Origin: Pelargonium cotyledonis
Lineage: Eukaryota > Streptophyta > Magnoliopsida > Geraniales > Geraniaceae
DNA length: 20,930 bases
Direction: 5' to 3'
Assembly (NCBI GenBank): GCA_036897625.1
Contig: JAYMTA010001257.1
Location: 1-20,930 of the forward strand
The notes beneath the pieces were generated by a model. The model had not been told where the DNA came from, ran no database searches, and worked only from the letters and a program-made list of their open reading frames with translations. Shown piece after piece: positions 9,368 through 19,845 of the stretch (the first letter of the stretch is position 1; the number at the start of each line of letters is the position of its first letter). The position numbers and the translations under genes are program-made.

Positions 9368-10820
9368 GAATGCTTGAAATGGGGTGTACCAAAATGTAAA
9401 TGAAGTTTATGAACTTTCACATATAATGTTAGCTAGCTAGGATCGATTTTTATAAGCAAAATGGGATAATCACGTCCTTATTGATCTTTGTAAGCAATTT
9501 TTTTATCAGCATGCGTAACAATCGATGCTCGAACATGAAATATTAAGAGAAGCAAACGTCTTGTAGTTTGTGAATAAATGTTGGTAATGATTTTAATTGT
9601 AACTTGGGGTCAGTTAGGAGCCATAAGGTTTCAACTTTCTATTTCTAAATGTCTTGTGCTGAATTTTGAAATGATAGAGAGCTCTTCTCAATAATTTGAG
9701 AATCAGTCTCAATCAAACTAACTTGGCATCCAATCTTCATCCAACTGAAGAAGGAAGTTTAAATGGGACTTCATTTTCCTTGCTCCAGAAAATTCATCCA
9801 ATCTTCTCCCAAGCAAATATTTTATTTACTTTTAATGTGTTAGTTAATTTTGACGGAACCAGTCAACTGATTTAACGAAATGAACTAAATTGGAACCATA
9901 TAACCATACTTTAGACTAAATATGAACAAATAAAAGATCTTTAGATTATTTCTAAATAAATAGAATTCAATTACTAAATTGGAACACAGTATATTGTACA
10001 TGAATTAATTTTAAAAGAAGTACTAGTATTTAGAAAAGATAATTACAAAGGACTACATTGTAATTGTGAAATTTTGCAATTTAGTAACCACTAAGGATGA
10101 CGAAGTAACCACTAAGGGTGATGCAGTTGGTTAATTCTGCTGTGTGAATGAGAATATATATGTCTCAGGATCGATCATCACTCAACACATTCTTGATGGT
10201 AGTAGTGTAAGAAATCACTTTGGTGCAGTAAGGTGCCAAAAGCCCTAAGCTAGAGTTAAGAGACAAAGTTTCTTTCTTAAATATTATTGATTCATTGCTC
10301 AAACTTGTATATATACCTTTTGTAAGGTTTCTTAGATCGTTGAAAGAAAGGATTTCGGCACATTTCTATATCAAAAAATGATAATTTGGTAATATGTAAT
10401 TTACCCCGTTTACCCGTTTAGAAATACTATCGTAAATGAAAATTGGCAATGTTGAGCCAAAGGCAGTGGCTATACAAGTTGCGTGGGTGGAAAAAGAATT
10501 TGCATTCGTTTTCACACAACTAGGGAGAGAGAAGAGTTTTAACTGTAACTTATCATCGAATAAGAATTAGTCTTGACGTAGTAAAACAATTTAAAATTGT
10601 CAACTGCGAGTTTGCGTGCCCGCTCAAGAACCTCGTGATTTTGACCCGAAAAAAGAGCAGTGCTGTAAAGAAAAAAAAAGAAAGAAAAGTAACTCAAGGT
10701 CATAATTGATTAGATCCACCCGCGTTTGAAAGTGTGTCCAAACAGCACGACATGGGAGCCTACCACCAACATGACTTGTAGCATCCATATCTGTCTTTTT
10801 TATCTTTCTCCTTCCTATTC
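9368..10820. other. Spacer between the two AAP genes
   Basis: About 1.5 kb of AT-rich sequence with the 3' UTR of copy 1 at the left and the promoter of copy 2 at the right. It holds a 21-bp tandem repeat (listed) and a decayed segment at ~9498-9561 resembling one in copy 1 intron 2. A ~110-codon antisense frame at 10624-10959 overlaps the copy 2 start and looks spurious. Confidence 0.5.
10083..10124. repeat. 21-bp tandem repeat, two units
   Basis: AGTAACCACTAAGGATGACGA is followed directly by a second unit with three changes (AGTAACCACTAAGGGTGATGC), in the spacer ~800 bp before the second permease gene. Confidence 0.8.
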
Positions 10821-10827
10821 TATAAAC
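10821..10827 (+). promoter_or_regulatory. Possible TATA box of AAP copy 2
   Basis: TATAAAC lies 88 bp before the ATG at 10915, in a pyrimidine-rich context (CTTCCTATTC), a usual distance for a plant core promoter with a short leader. Confidence 0.4.
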
Positions 10828-10914
10828 GAACAACACATCAATTCCTTGACAATTTATCACAAACCACCTGTGAGTGTCTGAGAAGAGAAATAATTTTGTA
10901 AAACCACTGATCCA

Positions 10915-13900
10915 ATGGCGATTGGAGGAGCACAAGTTGATAACAAGCATCTCAATCATCTGCTACAAAGTCAAGAACCCGAAACAGAGTCCCCTGTTGT
11001 CAACAGAACCGGTAATAATTTCTCATTTTCAAGCTCAATTCTAATTCACTCGAGTTCTTGCTCAGTCGTTTGAAATGGACGGGTGCAGGCACAGTATGGA
11101 GCGCGGTGGCGCATATAATAACAGCAGTGATCGGGTCGGGAGTGCTGTCCCTGCCATGGACCATAGCGCAGCTCGGGTGGCTTGCTGGTCCTCTGGCTAT
11201 GCTGCTGTTTTCAGCTGTGACGCTTAGCGCTTCGCTTCTTCTGTGCAACTCGTATCTCTATCCAGACCCTCGACTCGGGCCCTCCAGGAACCGCTCTTAT
11301 CTTGACGCTGTCTACGTCAATTTAGGTGCGTTCCATAACATTTTCTTGAGCTATTCAGTAGACAATGGCACTAACTAGTTTGGTCTTGTGCACAATGCTA
11401 ATCCGGAGCAGCAAATCATTACTGTTTTGGGCCCGAATAATTTTAGGCTTTTGTCTAATTTGGTGGTGTTATATTTTACTCCCTCCGTCTCATCTCAAAA
11501 TGAGTGCCTTGTTTCCATGTTTTGCAAAAATTAAGGATTACAAAATAATTTAGTGTATTTTCAATATAACCATCATTTTTTCATTTACACCCCATGTGCA
11601 TAAGTGATAAGGGTAATATGAAAAAAACAATAATACAATTAATAACCTAAAAATAGAAACAAGACACTCGTTTTGGGACAGATGGAGTATGAGATAACAT
11701 TTTGATTCGTTTTCAATAGTTGAATCATTTAAGTCTTTGAGTTATTATAGTTCGATAACATAAACATTGGACTAACAAAAACTGTGTTCACATGTTATAT
11801 TTGTAGTTTCTTCTGTTTTTGTAAAATAAATTTGCATAATTATGAGACATAAGAGATCTAAACTAATTTAATTAGTAGAATATGCACTAAAAGTAGGTTG
11901 AAATGTAAGTTTGTTTTCAAGTCATTTGATTTGTGAGTTTGTTTTCAAGTCATGCAGTTTGTGAGTGGTTTCGGGTACAAACTAATAAATATTAGGGAAC
12001 TTGTTAGGAGGCTGCAAATAAAAATGCCTATGTTTAATGTGATGTAAAACCGTATTACTACCTACCATTTTTCCGGTTTATCTCGTAGGGTTTTTGAGCG
12101 GACCTGCACATTCATGGTTGGCACATTTGAGCCATTTTACCCACTCCCAGATTTATTCTCATTCGAGCTTTGTTCACAATTAAAGTCTTTCATCTCTCCC
12201 CATTAGTGTGTTGAGCAGAGATTGAACGCAAACACTCGTCTCACTCATGCACGCAACCTGTGTTGCCAACCACGCTAATACCTAGCTACCATTTTTTGTT
12301 GTTGAGAAATTTTCAACAAAAGAAAACATGATGTTGTTTTGATCAAATGATGTTTGTTCCTCGAATTCCAGGAAAGAGGAGCGGAAGGATTTGTGGCGTT
12401 TTCATAAAACTCAGTCTTTACGGAACAGGAATTGCATATACAATTACATCAGCTATCAGCTTGAGGTATGAAACAACTCGTGATAAAATTTGATTCGCAA
12501 TTTATGAATACAATCGTAGCTATATTCTATCATTTGCATAACACATGACGGATAATGCAGAGCGATACAAAAATCAAACTGCTTCCACGAACAAGGCCAT
12601 GAAGCAACATGTACATATGGGGACACAACTTACATGCTCATATTTGGAGTTGTTCAAATTTTACTATCTCAGACCCCTGATTTTCAGAAAATTCAGTGGA
12701 TGTCCATTGTCGCGGCTCTCATGTCGTTCACATATTCTTCCATCGGGTTAGGACTCGGGTTAGCCAAAACAATAGGTACATTTGAATTTTTTTTGCTTTG
12801 ATTAGCAAGTGTACAAACACTGAGTCTTCAAACTGAGACCTCGAAGCTCGAGGTACCAAGTGAAATCAACTACTTGCAACCATTACAATAGCCCCTTAAT
12901 TCTAAGTTTCTCATCCATTCTAGCTATTGTTCTTGTCAATGAAATTGCAGAAAATGGATATGTAAAGGGTACTGTAACTGGAGTTGCATCATCATCTAGA
13001 GACAAAGTGTGGTTGGTGGCTCAAGCACTTGGAGACATTGCATTTGCTTACCCATTTTCCTTGGTTCTTATTGAGATTCAGGTTCATTAAATTTACTTAC
13101 TGATTTTCAAGATCATCAAATGAGATTGATATTGTTAAGGTACATTAAACACGAAATTGAATGCATAGGATACTCTGAAGGCGCCGCCACCAAAAAACCA
13201 AGTGGACATGAAGAAGGCATCGGTTACAGCAATCGCGATCACAACATTTTTCTACCTAAGCTGCGGGTGTCTCGGGTACGCAGCGTTCGGGGATGCCACG
13301 CCAGGAAACCTCTTGACGGGTTTCGGGTTTTACAAGCCTTATTGGCTCATTGACTTTGCCAATGCTTGCATTGTACTTCACCTTCTTGGGGGTTATCAGG
13401 TACTACAATGAATAAAACAAATCACACCTTATTTTTAGGTATATTCGGTGGCGGAGCCAAGGGTAGGCAGTAGTAGGCACTTGCCTACCTTATCACCCCT
13501 AAAAACTAATAAATAACCTATGAATATGAAATAGATATGGACATTGTTTCTGCCCCTGTTGAAAAATGTTGTTATCTCTAAACCTGTAGGTGTTTAGTCA
13601 GGTAATGTTTGCAAGTATTGAAAGTTGGATTCTTCGAAAACTCCCTGAAAGCAGACTGGTAAGGCGTAGTTACATCTTGAAGCTCCCATTGTTGCCGGCG
13701 TTTAACATAAGCTTGTTAAGGTTGTGTTTCCGAACAAGTTACGTGATGTCAACGACTGGAATTGCCATGTTCTTCCCATACTTCAACCAGGTTATTGCAG
13801 TTAAGGGAGCTCTGATATTCTGGCCCTTGATCATATGTTTTCCGGTGGAAATGTACATCGTGCAGACAAAGATCGTGGCTTGGACAAGAGATTGGATTCT

Positions 13901-13991
13901 GCTTCGGACCTTCTCGATTGCTAGCTTCATGGTAGCAAGCTTTGCCTTGATTGGGTCCATTGAAGGGCTTATAAAAGCAAAATTAAGCTAG
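10915..13991 (+). CDS. AAP7: Amino acid permease 7-like, copy 2 (468 aa, 7 exons)
   Basis: Second member of the tandem AAP pair, a probable plasma-membrane proton/amino acid symporter. Exons: 10915-11011, 11089-11325, 12372-12465, 12561-12775, 12951-13081, 13169-13399 and 13590-13991. Intron positions and phases equal those of copy 1. Exon sizes are identical except for exon 1 (97 vs 85 nt), exon 5 (131 vs 134) and exon 6 (231 vs 228). It shares GSGVLSLPWTIAQLGW, GTGIAYTITSAISLR, NCFHEQGHEATC, GYAAFGDATPGNLLTGFGF, FRTSYVMSTTGIAMFFPYF and a KAKLS end. The N-terminal ~30 residues are unlike copy 1, while exon 6 is almost 90% identical by eye. Residue ~314 is Lys (YKPYW), where copy 1 and remembered AAPs have Glu. 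Intron 2 (1,046 bp) carries a Stowaway MITE. It appears intact. Confidence 0.92.
11479..11687. mobile_element. Stowaway MITE (Tc1/mariner type), 209 bp
   Basis: The left end is CTCCCTCCGTCTCATCTCAA; the inverted right end reads CTCCATCTGTCCCAAAACGA, and the match continues through GAGTG[C/T]CTTGTTTC[C/T]AT. A TA dinucleotide flanks both sides (11477-11478 and 11688-11689). CTCCCTCCGT ends and TA targets define Stowaway elements. The element is non-autonomous, has an AT-rich centre, and lies in intron 2 of AAP copy 2; copy 1 has none there. Confidence 0.93.
11905..11960. repeat. 28-bp tandem repeat in AAP copy 2 intron 2
   Basis: Two 28-bp units, 11905-11932 and 11933-11960, both with AGTTTGTTTTCAAGTCAT. 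The bases after 11960 (GTGAGTGG) start a third, broken unit. Confidence 0.8.
13431..13580. other. Possible transposon fragment in AAP copy 2 intron 6
   Basis: GGTGGCGGAGCCAAGGGTAGG followed by TAGGCACTTGCCTACCTTAT resembles the conserved end of plant DNA-transposon fragments that begin 'gtggcggagcc'. Only this ~50-100-bp piece is recognisable; its boundaries and the superfamily are uncertain. Confidence 0.35.
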
Positions 13992-15397
13992 AAAGTTGCT
14001 AAATGGTGTAATGAGATTGCTGCTTATGATATACTTATCTGCTGACATGAATGAATCTGAAACTATATATGATATTTCAACTCTCAATTCTTGTGCTCAA
14101 AATTGTAACAAAAAATAACCCAGCAGTTGGTCCAAAAACTACTAGTTAAAATGTACATTGTTTGACTGAATATTTGTTATTCAATAGACCATAAGAGGAG
14201 AAAAAGATGGAAGTTAAATGGATTCCCCAAAAACACAGAGATGATTGATCAGATGGTTTTAGTTGGATTGGGCTGAACTTTCTAGGCCTCACCTCTGTAT
14301 GAAAGTTAAAAACTAAGATAGAAGCAGTAACGGTTGTTACCAAGGTGTTGTCACGAAAAATCTCGAAATGCACAACGGAAAGAGATTCGTCATGGAAGCA
14401 CATATTTTTGTGGCAGAAAAGTTATTGCAGAAAGCATAAAAGCCCAAGTCTTTACCTTCATTGGGTTTTTATCCATGCCAGTCTAGTGGCCACGTTTTCC
14501 AAGCAATTCTTGTGTATTCATTGACAACAGTTTATTTTTATTTGTCCCCGGAAACAAGAATTTTTGCAGTGTGAGTCACGAAGCTTGAACATTAGTAAAT
14601 AATCAAAAAATGTCCTCTGGGTCTCACATCAGATGTTGACAACTGATAATGGGTATGCATATCCAGACTTCAGTGCCTCCAAACACAATTGAGAGGCCCA
14701 CAAGTACATTACTTAGAAAACTACAAGACATGTAATATAAATAAGATGGAGACAAAAAGTTGGGTGGTATGCACATATTTCAAACAATTCTCCAATTTCA
14801 CGTAATAGAATTTGACTTAGACATCGGAGGGGATTTCTCTTTCGATAGGCTTGTTTTGCAGGTCATGTATCCAAGAAGAGTAGATAAAACGTTGGAGGAG
14901 CTGCAGATGGGACATGGGCCGGAGAGCAACAATTGGTGAACCTAACGTGAAACAAAGGTCGACTAGACAGAAAAATAATGAAAAGATCAGGACCGGTAGT
15001 AGGGTACAATGAAGAGGTTGTTGGGGGCATTCGCGCACTAGTATCCCGTCATCATCTAACAAACACATACACAACTTAAGCATCATACTCAATTTCTTAA
15101 ATTTTTATTATCATAAACAAGCGTTTCAACTAAGACTCAAACTTGTCATGAACTTTAGAGGAGCAAACATTTTAAATCAATTACTCCGGTGATAATAAGT
15201 AGTTAACTAATTATTTGTCGGTGGTCATGTTTGTTGATGATTAATACATTTTCTTATTTGAATGTAATGCCAATAGTTTAATTATTTACTACATACATGT
15301 ACGAAACACATCAAAAGGACCCGACGATTTCCATTATTCGAAAGCCAACTACATACATAATACATTTTTCAAATCTTCTTTTTTTTTTTTTTTTTTT
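13992..15397. other. Convergent spacer between AAP copy 2 and the P450
   Basis: This 1.4-kb region should contain both 3' UTRs. Open frames at 14146-14403 (-) and 14817-15092 (-) are below 100 codons, have unremarkable composition and match no family I know. No repeat with defined ends was seen. Confidence 0.45.
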
Positions 15398-15398
15398 T
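15379..15398. repeat. T20 homopolymer (A20 on the P450 strand)
   Basis: Twenty T bases on the plus strand. On the minus strand this is an A-tract that starts with the last base of the P450 stop codon TGA. Because the gene has six introns, it is not a retrocopy poly(A) tail. Confidence 0.9.
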
Positions 15399-17769
15399 CA
15401 TGAGCGTCTCTTAATAATTGCCATGCAATTATCGAATGGCCTTGTGTGCGGCAAGTACATCAATGGAGATTTCGGATTAAGTTGCTTCATCCTGTAGGCA
15501 ACACCAATACGTACACAACATTAGTGTCATACATAATTTCTTTCACCAATGTTAGATCCTATTCCTATTACTTACTCATAATTCAGGAGAAAATGGTGCA
15601 GGAATACAGCGATTTCGAGCTTGGCAAGATCATTTCCGGGGCAGAGTCGGCTTCCTGCTCCGAAGGGAAGAAAGCTTCCGGCTTTGGGCGTAAAGTTCTG
15701 CATTCAATAATGATTACATAAACCGTGTCTATCAACGGCCAATTTGATGAAATAAAAAGAAGGTACAAACGACGAAGTGTGTGAAATAAGTCTCGTGGAA
15801 AGACTGCATATGATAATACAAGTGAAATTCTACTTAAATAGATTGACTTTTTTTTTTTAGTAAATATCAATCCAAACTATTATGTATATATAGCTCATTA
15901 CTAAAACTAAACATGGTATTACAACTGGTTTTGATGCACGCTGCCTTCTCCGATTGTACACGTATCGAGCCCCATCGATAAAATAAAAATATGAGGTTCA
16001 CATGTGAGAGAATGTTCAAGTGGGTCAAACAAGTCAAGTGAAAATGCTAAGTAAAACCGTACTAACAAAATTGACTTTTTAAGCTGAGAAACTCAAACTA
16101 TTATGTACAGTTCATGATTGAAATTTGATAAATGCAACTTACATCCCATCTGGTAGGATTGAAATCCTTTGGATTTGGATAAGTTTCAGGATCATAGTGC
16201 ACACTCCTAAACCACACCAAAACTTTCCATCCCTTGGGAATGATATATCCTGAAACTCAATCAAAGCGAATCATCAGATCAAACAAACACGAATCTCGCT
16301 AGCTACTTGATCAAACAATCTCGGGGCATTACCGTTCATGCTAACATCCTTGTTGGCCTCTCGAAAAACAGTAAGCGAAAACGTCACCACGCGAAGCGTT
16401 TCATCGATCACCTTAGAAAGATACTCCATCTTCCTATAATCCTTGAGCGTCAAGCCCTTCTGCGTCGGTGGCAAATTCTTCTTAATCTCCTCTTGCTCTT
16501 GCTGCACACATTTCATCGATTGACCCAAAAACCCGACAACTAAATCATTCATATAAAGTTAGTTAATGTAGTATATTTACGTACCTTGGCTTTCTGAAGG
16601 AACTCAGGGTGTTGGTGCAACAAAACAGTAGCCCACATTATGGTATGCCCCGAAGATTCATGCCCCGCATTCAGGTACATCAACAACAAATCAATGATCT
16701 CCTCGTCCGTCAATTTTCTCCCATTTTCGTCTTCAACATCGAGCAAAGAATCCATCATGTCCTTCTTCTTCGTCGCAACATTCATTTCCCTCTGCTTCCT
16801 CCGCTCGTCCACAATAGATTGAAACATCGCCACGAGATTCTTTCGGGCCTGAAAAACATTTCAATCTCAATGTGCAGCCAAATAAACAGAGTACAATATC
16901 GATGGAGAAATGAATTTCAACCCGGCCTCACCTTGAGTGCTTTGTGGTAAGCAAATCCCGGGACATTGATCGCCATAGCCCGAACTCCGTAATTAAGAGT
17001 AGTGTACTCTTTTTCCAGAGCCTCCAACACATTCTCGCTCTCGGAGCTGAGAAAAATGTACATAACGATCCTGAAAGTAAGCTTTCGGAGCTGCGTCAGG
17101 AACGGAATTGGTCCCATTTTAGCCCATTTCTCTAGAGCAGCAACGCACATGTCTTCGATATAAGGTATATACATGGACAAGGCGTCGTGGCCGTTCACCG
17201 GAGCTGCGGTCAGTCGCCGGAGACGCTTGTGCTCCTCAAAGGGTATGCTGACAAATGACTTCTTCCCAATGAGAGCCACCGTCGACGCCGGCCACCCGGG
17301 CTTGAACGCGTCGTCGTCGTTCAAAACTGTCCGGCAAGTTTCCGGCGTCGTGACGATGATGCTCGGGTTCCCGAACATAAAGGCCTTGTACATTCCAGTG
17401 TGCCCAAACCTGCACATCATCAAATTTAAGTACTCAAAACACAATCAAATACGCTTTTTTTGGTACAAAAGCGTATTTGATACCAAAAGCTTTTGAACCA
17501 AAACGGTACAAAAACTTTTGGTACAAATCGAAACTACATAATTTATACCTGTTGATGAAGTTTTGAAGGAAGGAGTCGGGGTAGTTGGATTTGAAAGCTC
17601 TGAGAAAAGACCACATGTTGCCGATAAAAGGCCAGCCCAGATCACCAGGAGGAAGAAAATGGCGTCTCTCACCCAATTTTCTCTCATAAATCCACCCATT
17701 CACTCTCTTGAGAACCCATAAAAAACCCAGAGACAAGCATCCAAGAACAAGAACAACCCAATCTGCCAT
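15398..17769 (-). CDS. KAO: CYP88A-type P450, probable ent-kaurenoic acid oxidase (484 aa, 7 exons)
   Basis: KAO oxidises ent-kaurenoic acid to GA12 in three steps at the endoplasmic reticulum, early in gibberellin synthesis. Minus-strand exons: 17769-17549, 17409-16932, 16848-16585, 16501-16333, 16249-16143, 15697-15576 and 15491-15398. All splice sites are GT-AG and phases join. Signs: an N-terminal anchor (~3-20), the hinge [20 protein letters not shown] (~39-58), [17 protein letters not shown], the I-helix AGHESS (294-299), and ETLR (355-358). FNPTRW (~407-412) and the haem loop [10 protein letters not shown] (425-434, Cys ~432) follow. The C-terminus contains [11 protein letters not shown] and ends RRS-stop. 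The length is slightly below the usual ~490. No broken residue was seen. CYP88 side branches (for example the legume CYP88D triterpene oxidases) cannot be excluded by eye, but agreement with KAO as remembered is close throughout. Confidence 0.9.
15841..16128. repeat. Imperfect direct repeat in P450 intron 5
   Basis: A pattern ATTGACTTTTT ... TC(A/C)AAACTATTATGTA ... CAT occurs at ~15841-15905 and ~16069-16128, bracketing ~165 bp. Both copies lie in the 445-bp intron 5 (15698-16142), by far the longest intron of the gene, so an old insertion may explain its length. Confidence 0.55.
17444..17523. repeat. Two adjacent inverted repeats in P450 intron 1
   Basis: A perfect 15-bp inverted repeat, ATCAAATACGCTTTT (17444-17458) and its complement (17467-17481), has an 8-base loop. 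Right next to it, TACCAAAAGCTTTTG (17481-17495) pairs with 17509-17523 at 14 of 15 positions, with a 13-base loop. Together they fill over half of the 139-bp intron 1 (17410-17548). Confidence 0.85.
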
Positions 17770-17837
17770 TTTTCTCTGCAACTAATTGAGATCAAGCTTG
17801 ATGTTGATTTGAGTAAAGGATCATGCACTATTAGGTG

Positions 17838-17845
17838 TTTATATA
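17838..17845 (-). promoter_or_regulatory. TATA box of the P450 gene
   Basis: On the minus strand TATATAAA lies 69 bp before the ATG (17769). Transcription would then start near 17810, leaving a leader of about 40 bases. Confidence 0.6.
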
Positions 17846-17849
17846 GGTA

Positions 17850-19539
17850 CTAAAAATGGGAGTGGATGTGATAGAGAAAGTGCAATTATGGCCTAAAAGG
17901 AAGGGCATTTTTGGGATTTCACTATAGTAATCACTTCCTTTGGATATGGCTATGGCAGAGGTCTCTATCTGTTTGTCCACATTCACCTTTCAACTTTTAT
18001 AAAACCAATTCACTGTCTCTATCAAATTCACCACCTATTCCTATTGTTGGACTCACGTTTGTCCTCAAATATTTATAGCATTTTTTAAACTAATAAATGT
18101 TCACAAAAACATACAAAGGACCTCAGTGATTTTTATTTGGTTTTACCATAATATATGAACAGAGAGGATCTGATTCAGAGGTGGGTATATATTGGAAATT
18201 GTTGATAATTTTTTGGGTCAAATGTATTGGTAAATTATTGATGGAAAATGTAATAAATGTGGGTCAATTTGGAAAGGAGACAATAATTGGAGTTGGTACC
18301 TGGTGCTGGTGCAAATTCTGAGAACCCACTAAGAGACTAGAGCAAGCACTAGGGAATGGATAGGCATGATTGATATTCATTGTAGGTCGGTTTGATTTAA
18401 ATCGGATCAATTTTTTTTGCTACATATTAAAGTTGACTATTTGAAATGAATTTCACTAAAATCCGAATCATTGTATTAGTGCACATAAACAATATCGGTT
18501 TGGTTTAAACTATTGTGGTTTCAAGAAATTTATAGACAAAATCATCCACTCATTTTTCATTGATGATATAACCTACACACTTCACACATATTCGATGTAT
18601 ATACATTATTAGTTTAATACTAGTATAAACTTATCAATATGTAATCATTTGAGTCATAGTTTACAAATATGAGGCTATTTTGACTAGTCGATCTATTTGG
18701 ACATAGCGAAGAGTGTCTACCGTTTCGTTTACGTGTTAAAATATTTTATTAATGCTTTAAGTTCAAATATTCACTTGATTTTTTAATTATGGATCTCAAA
18801 TTTGTGATTTGTCTGAGAAAACACATTGTTAACAGAGATTTCGAATGTATTATCGGGAGATCTCTTCGTACGAGAGAATGAGATCTCGGTTGTAAACAAC
18901 AAAAGTAGAAGGACTTTTAAAGAGAGAAAGTATAGAGACTAATAAATGATATTAATGTGAATCACTTTCTCTTACCAAGAGATGAGTATATGTTTATACT
19001 CACAAATAGCATCTACACAGTTGGTTGTTTGCAAGGTGTGGTTCGCTTAGTGACTCACTTGTGGTTTAAGCTCTGACTTTTCGAGCGTGCCATCTTCAGG
19101 CGTCGCCGAGTGAAGTCAAGAGCTCTCGCATCCCATTCAAGCTTTGCAGGGAGGATCTAAGCTCCTAGAAGGCTAACTGCATCAGATAGTGTCCTTGTGT
19201 TTGAGAACATCAGAAAGTCTTGACAGTATCCCGATGAGATGGGGAGCCTTGAAGGTGTTCCGACAAGGTGGGGACCTCAAAGATGACTTAGAGAAGAAAG
19301 ATGTGAACCCATTATTCTTTGCAAGTGTTGTACATTCTCTCGGCGTCTAAAGAATAGATTGACGAGTGACTAAAATATCATACATCGAATAGGAAGGAAT
19401 AATTGTTTTAGCTACTTCATGGAAACTTTGTTTGTGACCGACAACTGCCCAAGGTCTCAATTTGGTCGTGATCGAAGAGTTCCCAAAAAACTAATGGATC
19501 AGGATCGAGCATTGCTTCATTTTTTAGGGGCAATTTTGT
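17850..19539. other. P450 upstream region and repeat-like spacer
   Basis: Bases 17850-18350 are presumably the P450 promoter region. 18350-18850 is AT-rich without genes. From ~19020 the composition rises in GC (phrases such as CCCGATGAGATGGGGAGCC and GACAAGGTGGGGACCTC) and looks like a degenerate dispersed element, but I see neither ends nor a protein. Confidence 0.4.
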
Positions 19540-19845
19540 AGGAGCGAGTCATTTTATTTCAGGATGAGTTCTGCAATCGCGGGCATTGCTTGTTCCATAA
19601 CCACGGGCACGCATTAGGTAACCATGGCCACGGGTATGCTTTGATTTCATAGTTGTGGGTACACAACTAGTCCTATGAGCATGTTCGCGGGGGTGCGGTT
19701 CTAGGAGCAAAGTTGTGAGGGCGCATTTCAAGAGCAAGTCTGTAGGAAACATTTTCGGGAGTGACTCTGTGGGGGGGGGGGGGGTTTTAGAAGCGAGTCT
19801 ATAAGAATATGCATTCAAGGAGCAAGTATATGGGGATGCGGTTTC
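19540..19845. repeat. G-rich degenerate minisatellite, ~27-28 bp unit
   Basis: About ten imperfect units follow one another with a core close to AGGAGCAAGTCTGTGGG(G)TGCRTTTC. The clearest are 19675-19702, 19703-19729, 19730-19756, 19757-19788, 19789-19816 and 19817-19845. Earlier units (..CCACGGGCACGCATT.., ..CCACGGGTATGCTTT..) are more decayed. One unit has expanded to a run of 14 G at 19771-19784. The open frame across it on the minus strand is a by-product. Confidence 0.7.

Noticed and set aside
10624-10959. 111-codon minus-strand frame over the AAP copy 2 start
   Set aside because: It runs antisense through the 5' end of a well-supported gene and resembles no protein I know.
14146-15092. 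Two minus-strand frames of 85 and 91 codons between AAP copy 2 and the P450
   Set aside because: No domain, no splice context, and composition like the surrounding spacer. Nothing separates them from chance.
15446-15721. Plus-strand 91-codon frame ([12 protein letters not shown]...)
   Set aside because: It is the complement of P450 exon 6, whose minus-strand reading gives the haem-binding loop; its GC content comes from that exon.
556-17769. A biosynthetic or functional gene cluster (amylase, permeases, P450)
   Set aside because: The families belong to unrelated housekeeping pathways and lie on both strands with repeats between them. Co-location alone does not support a joint system.
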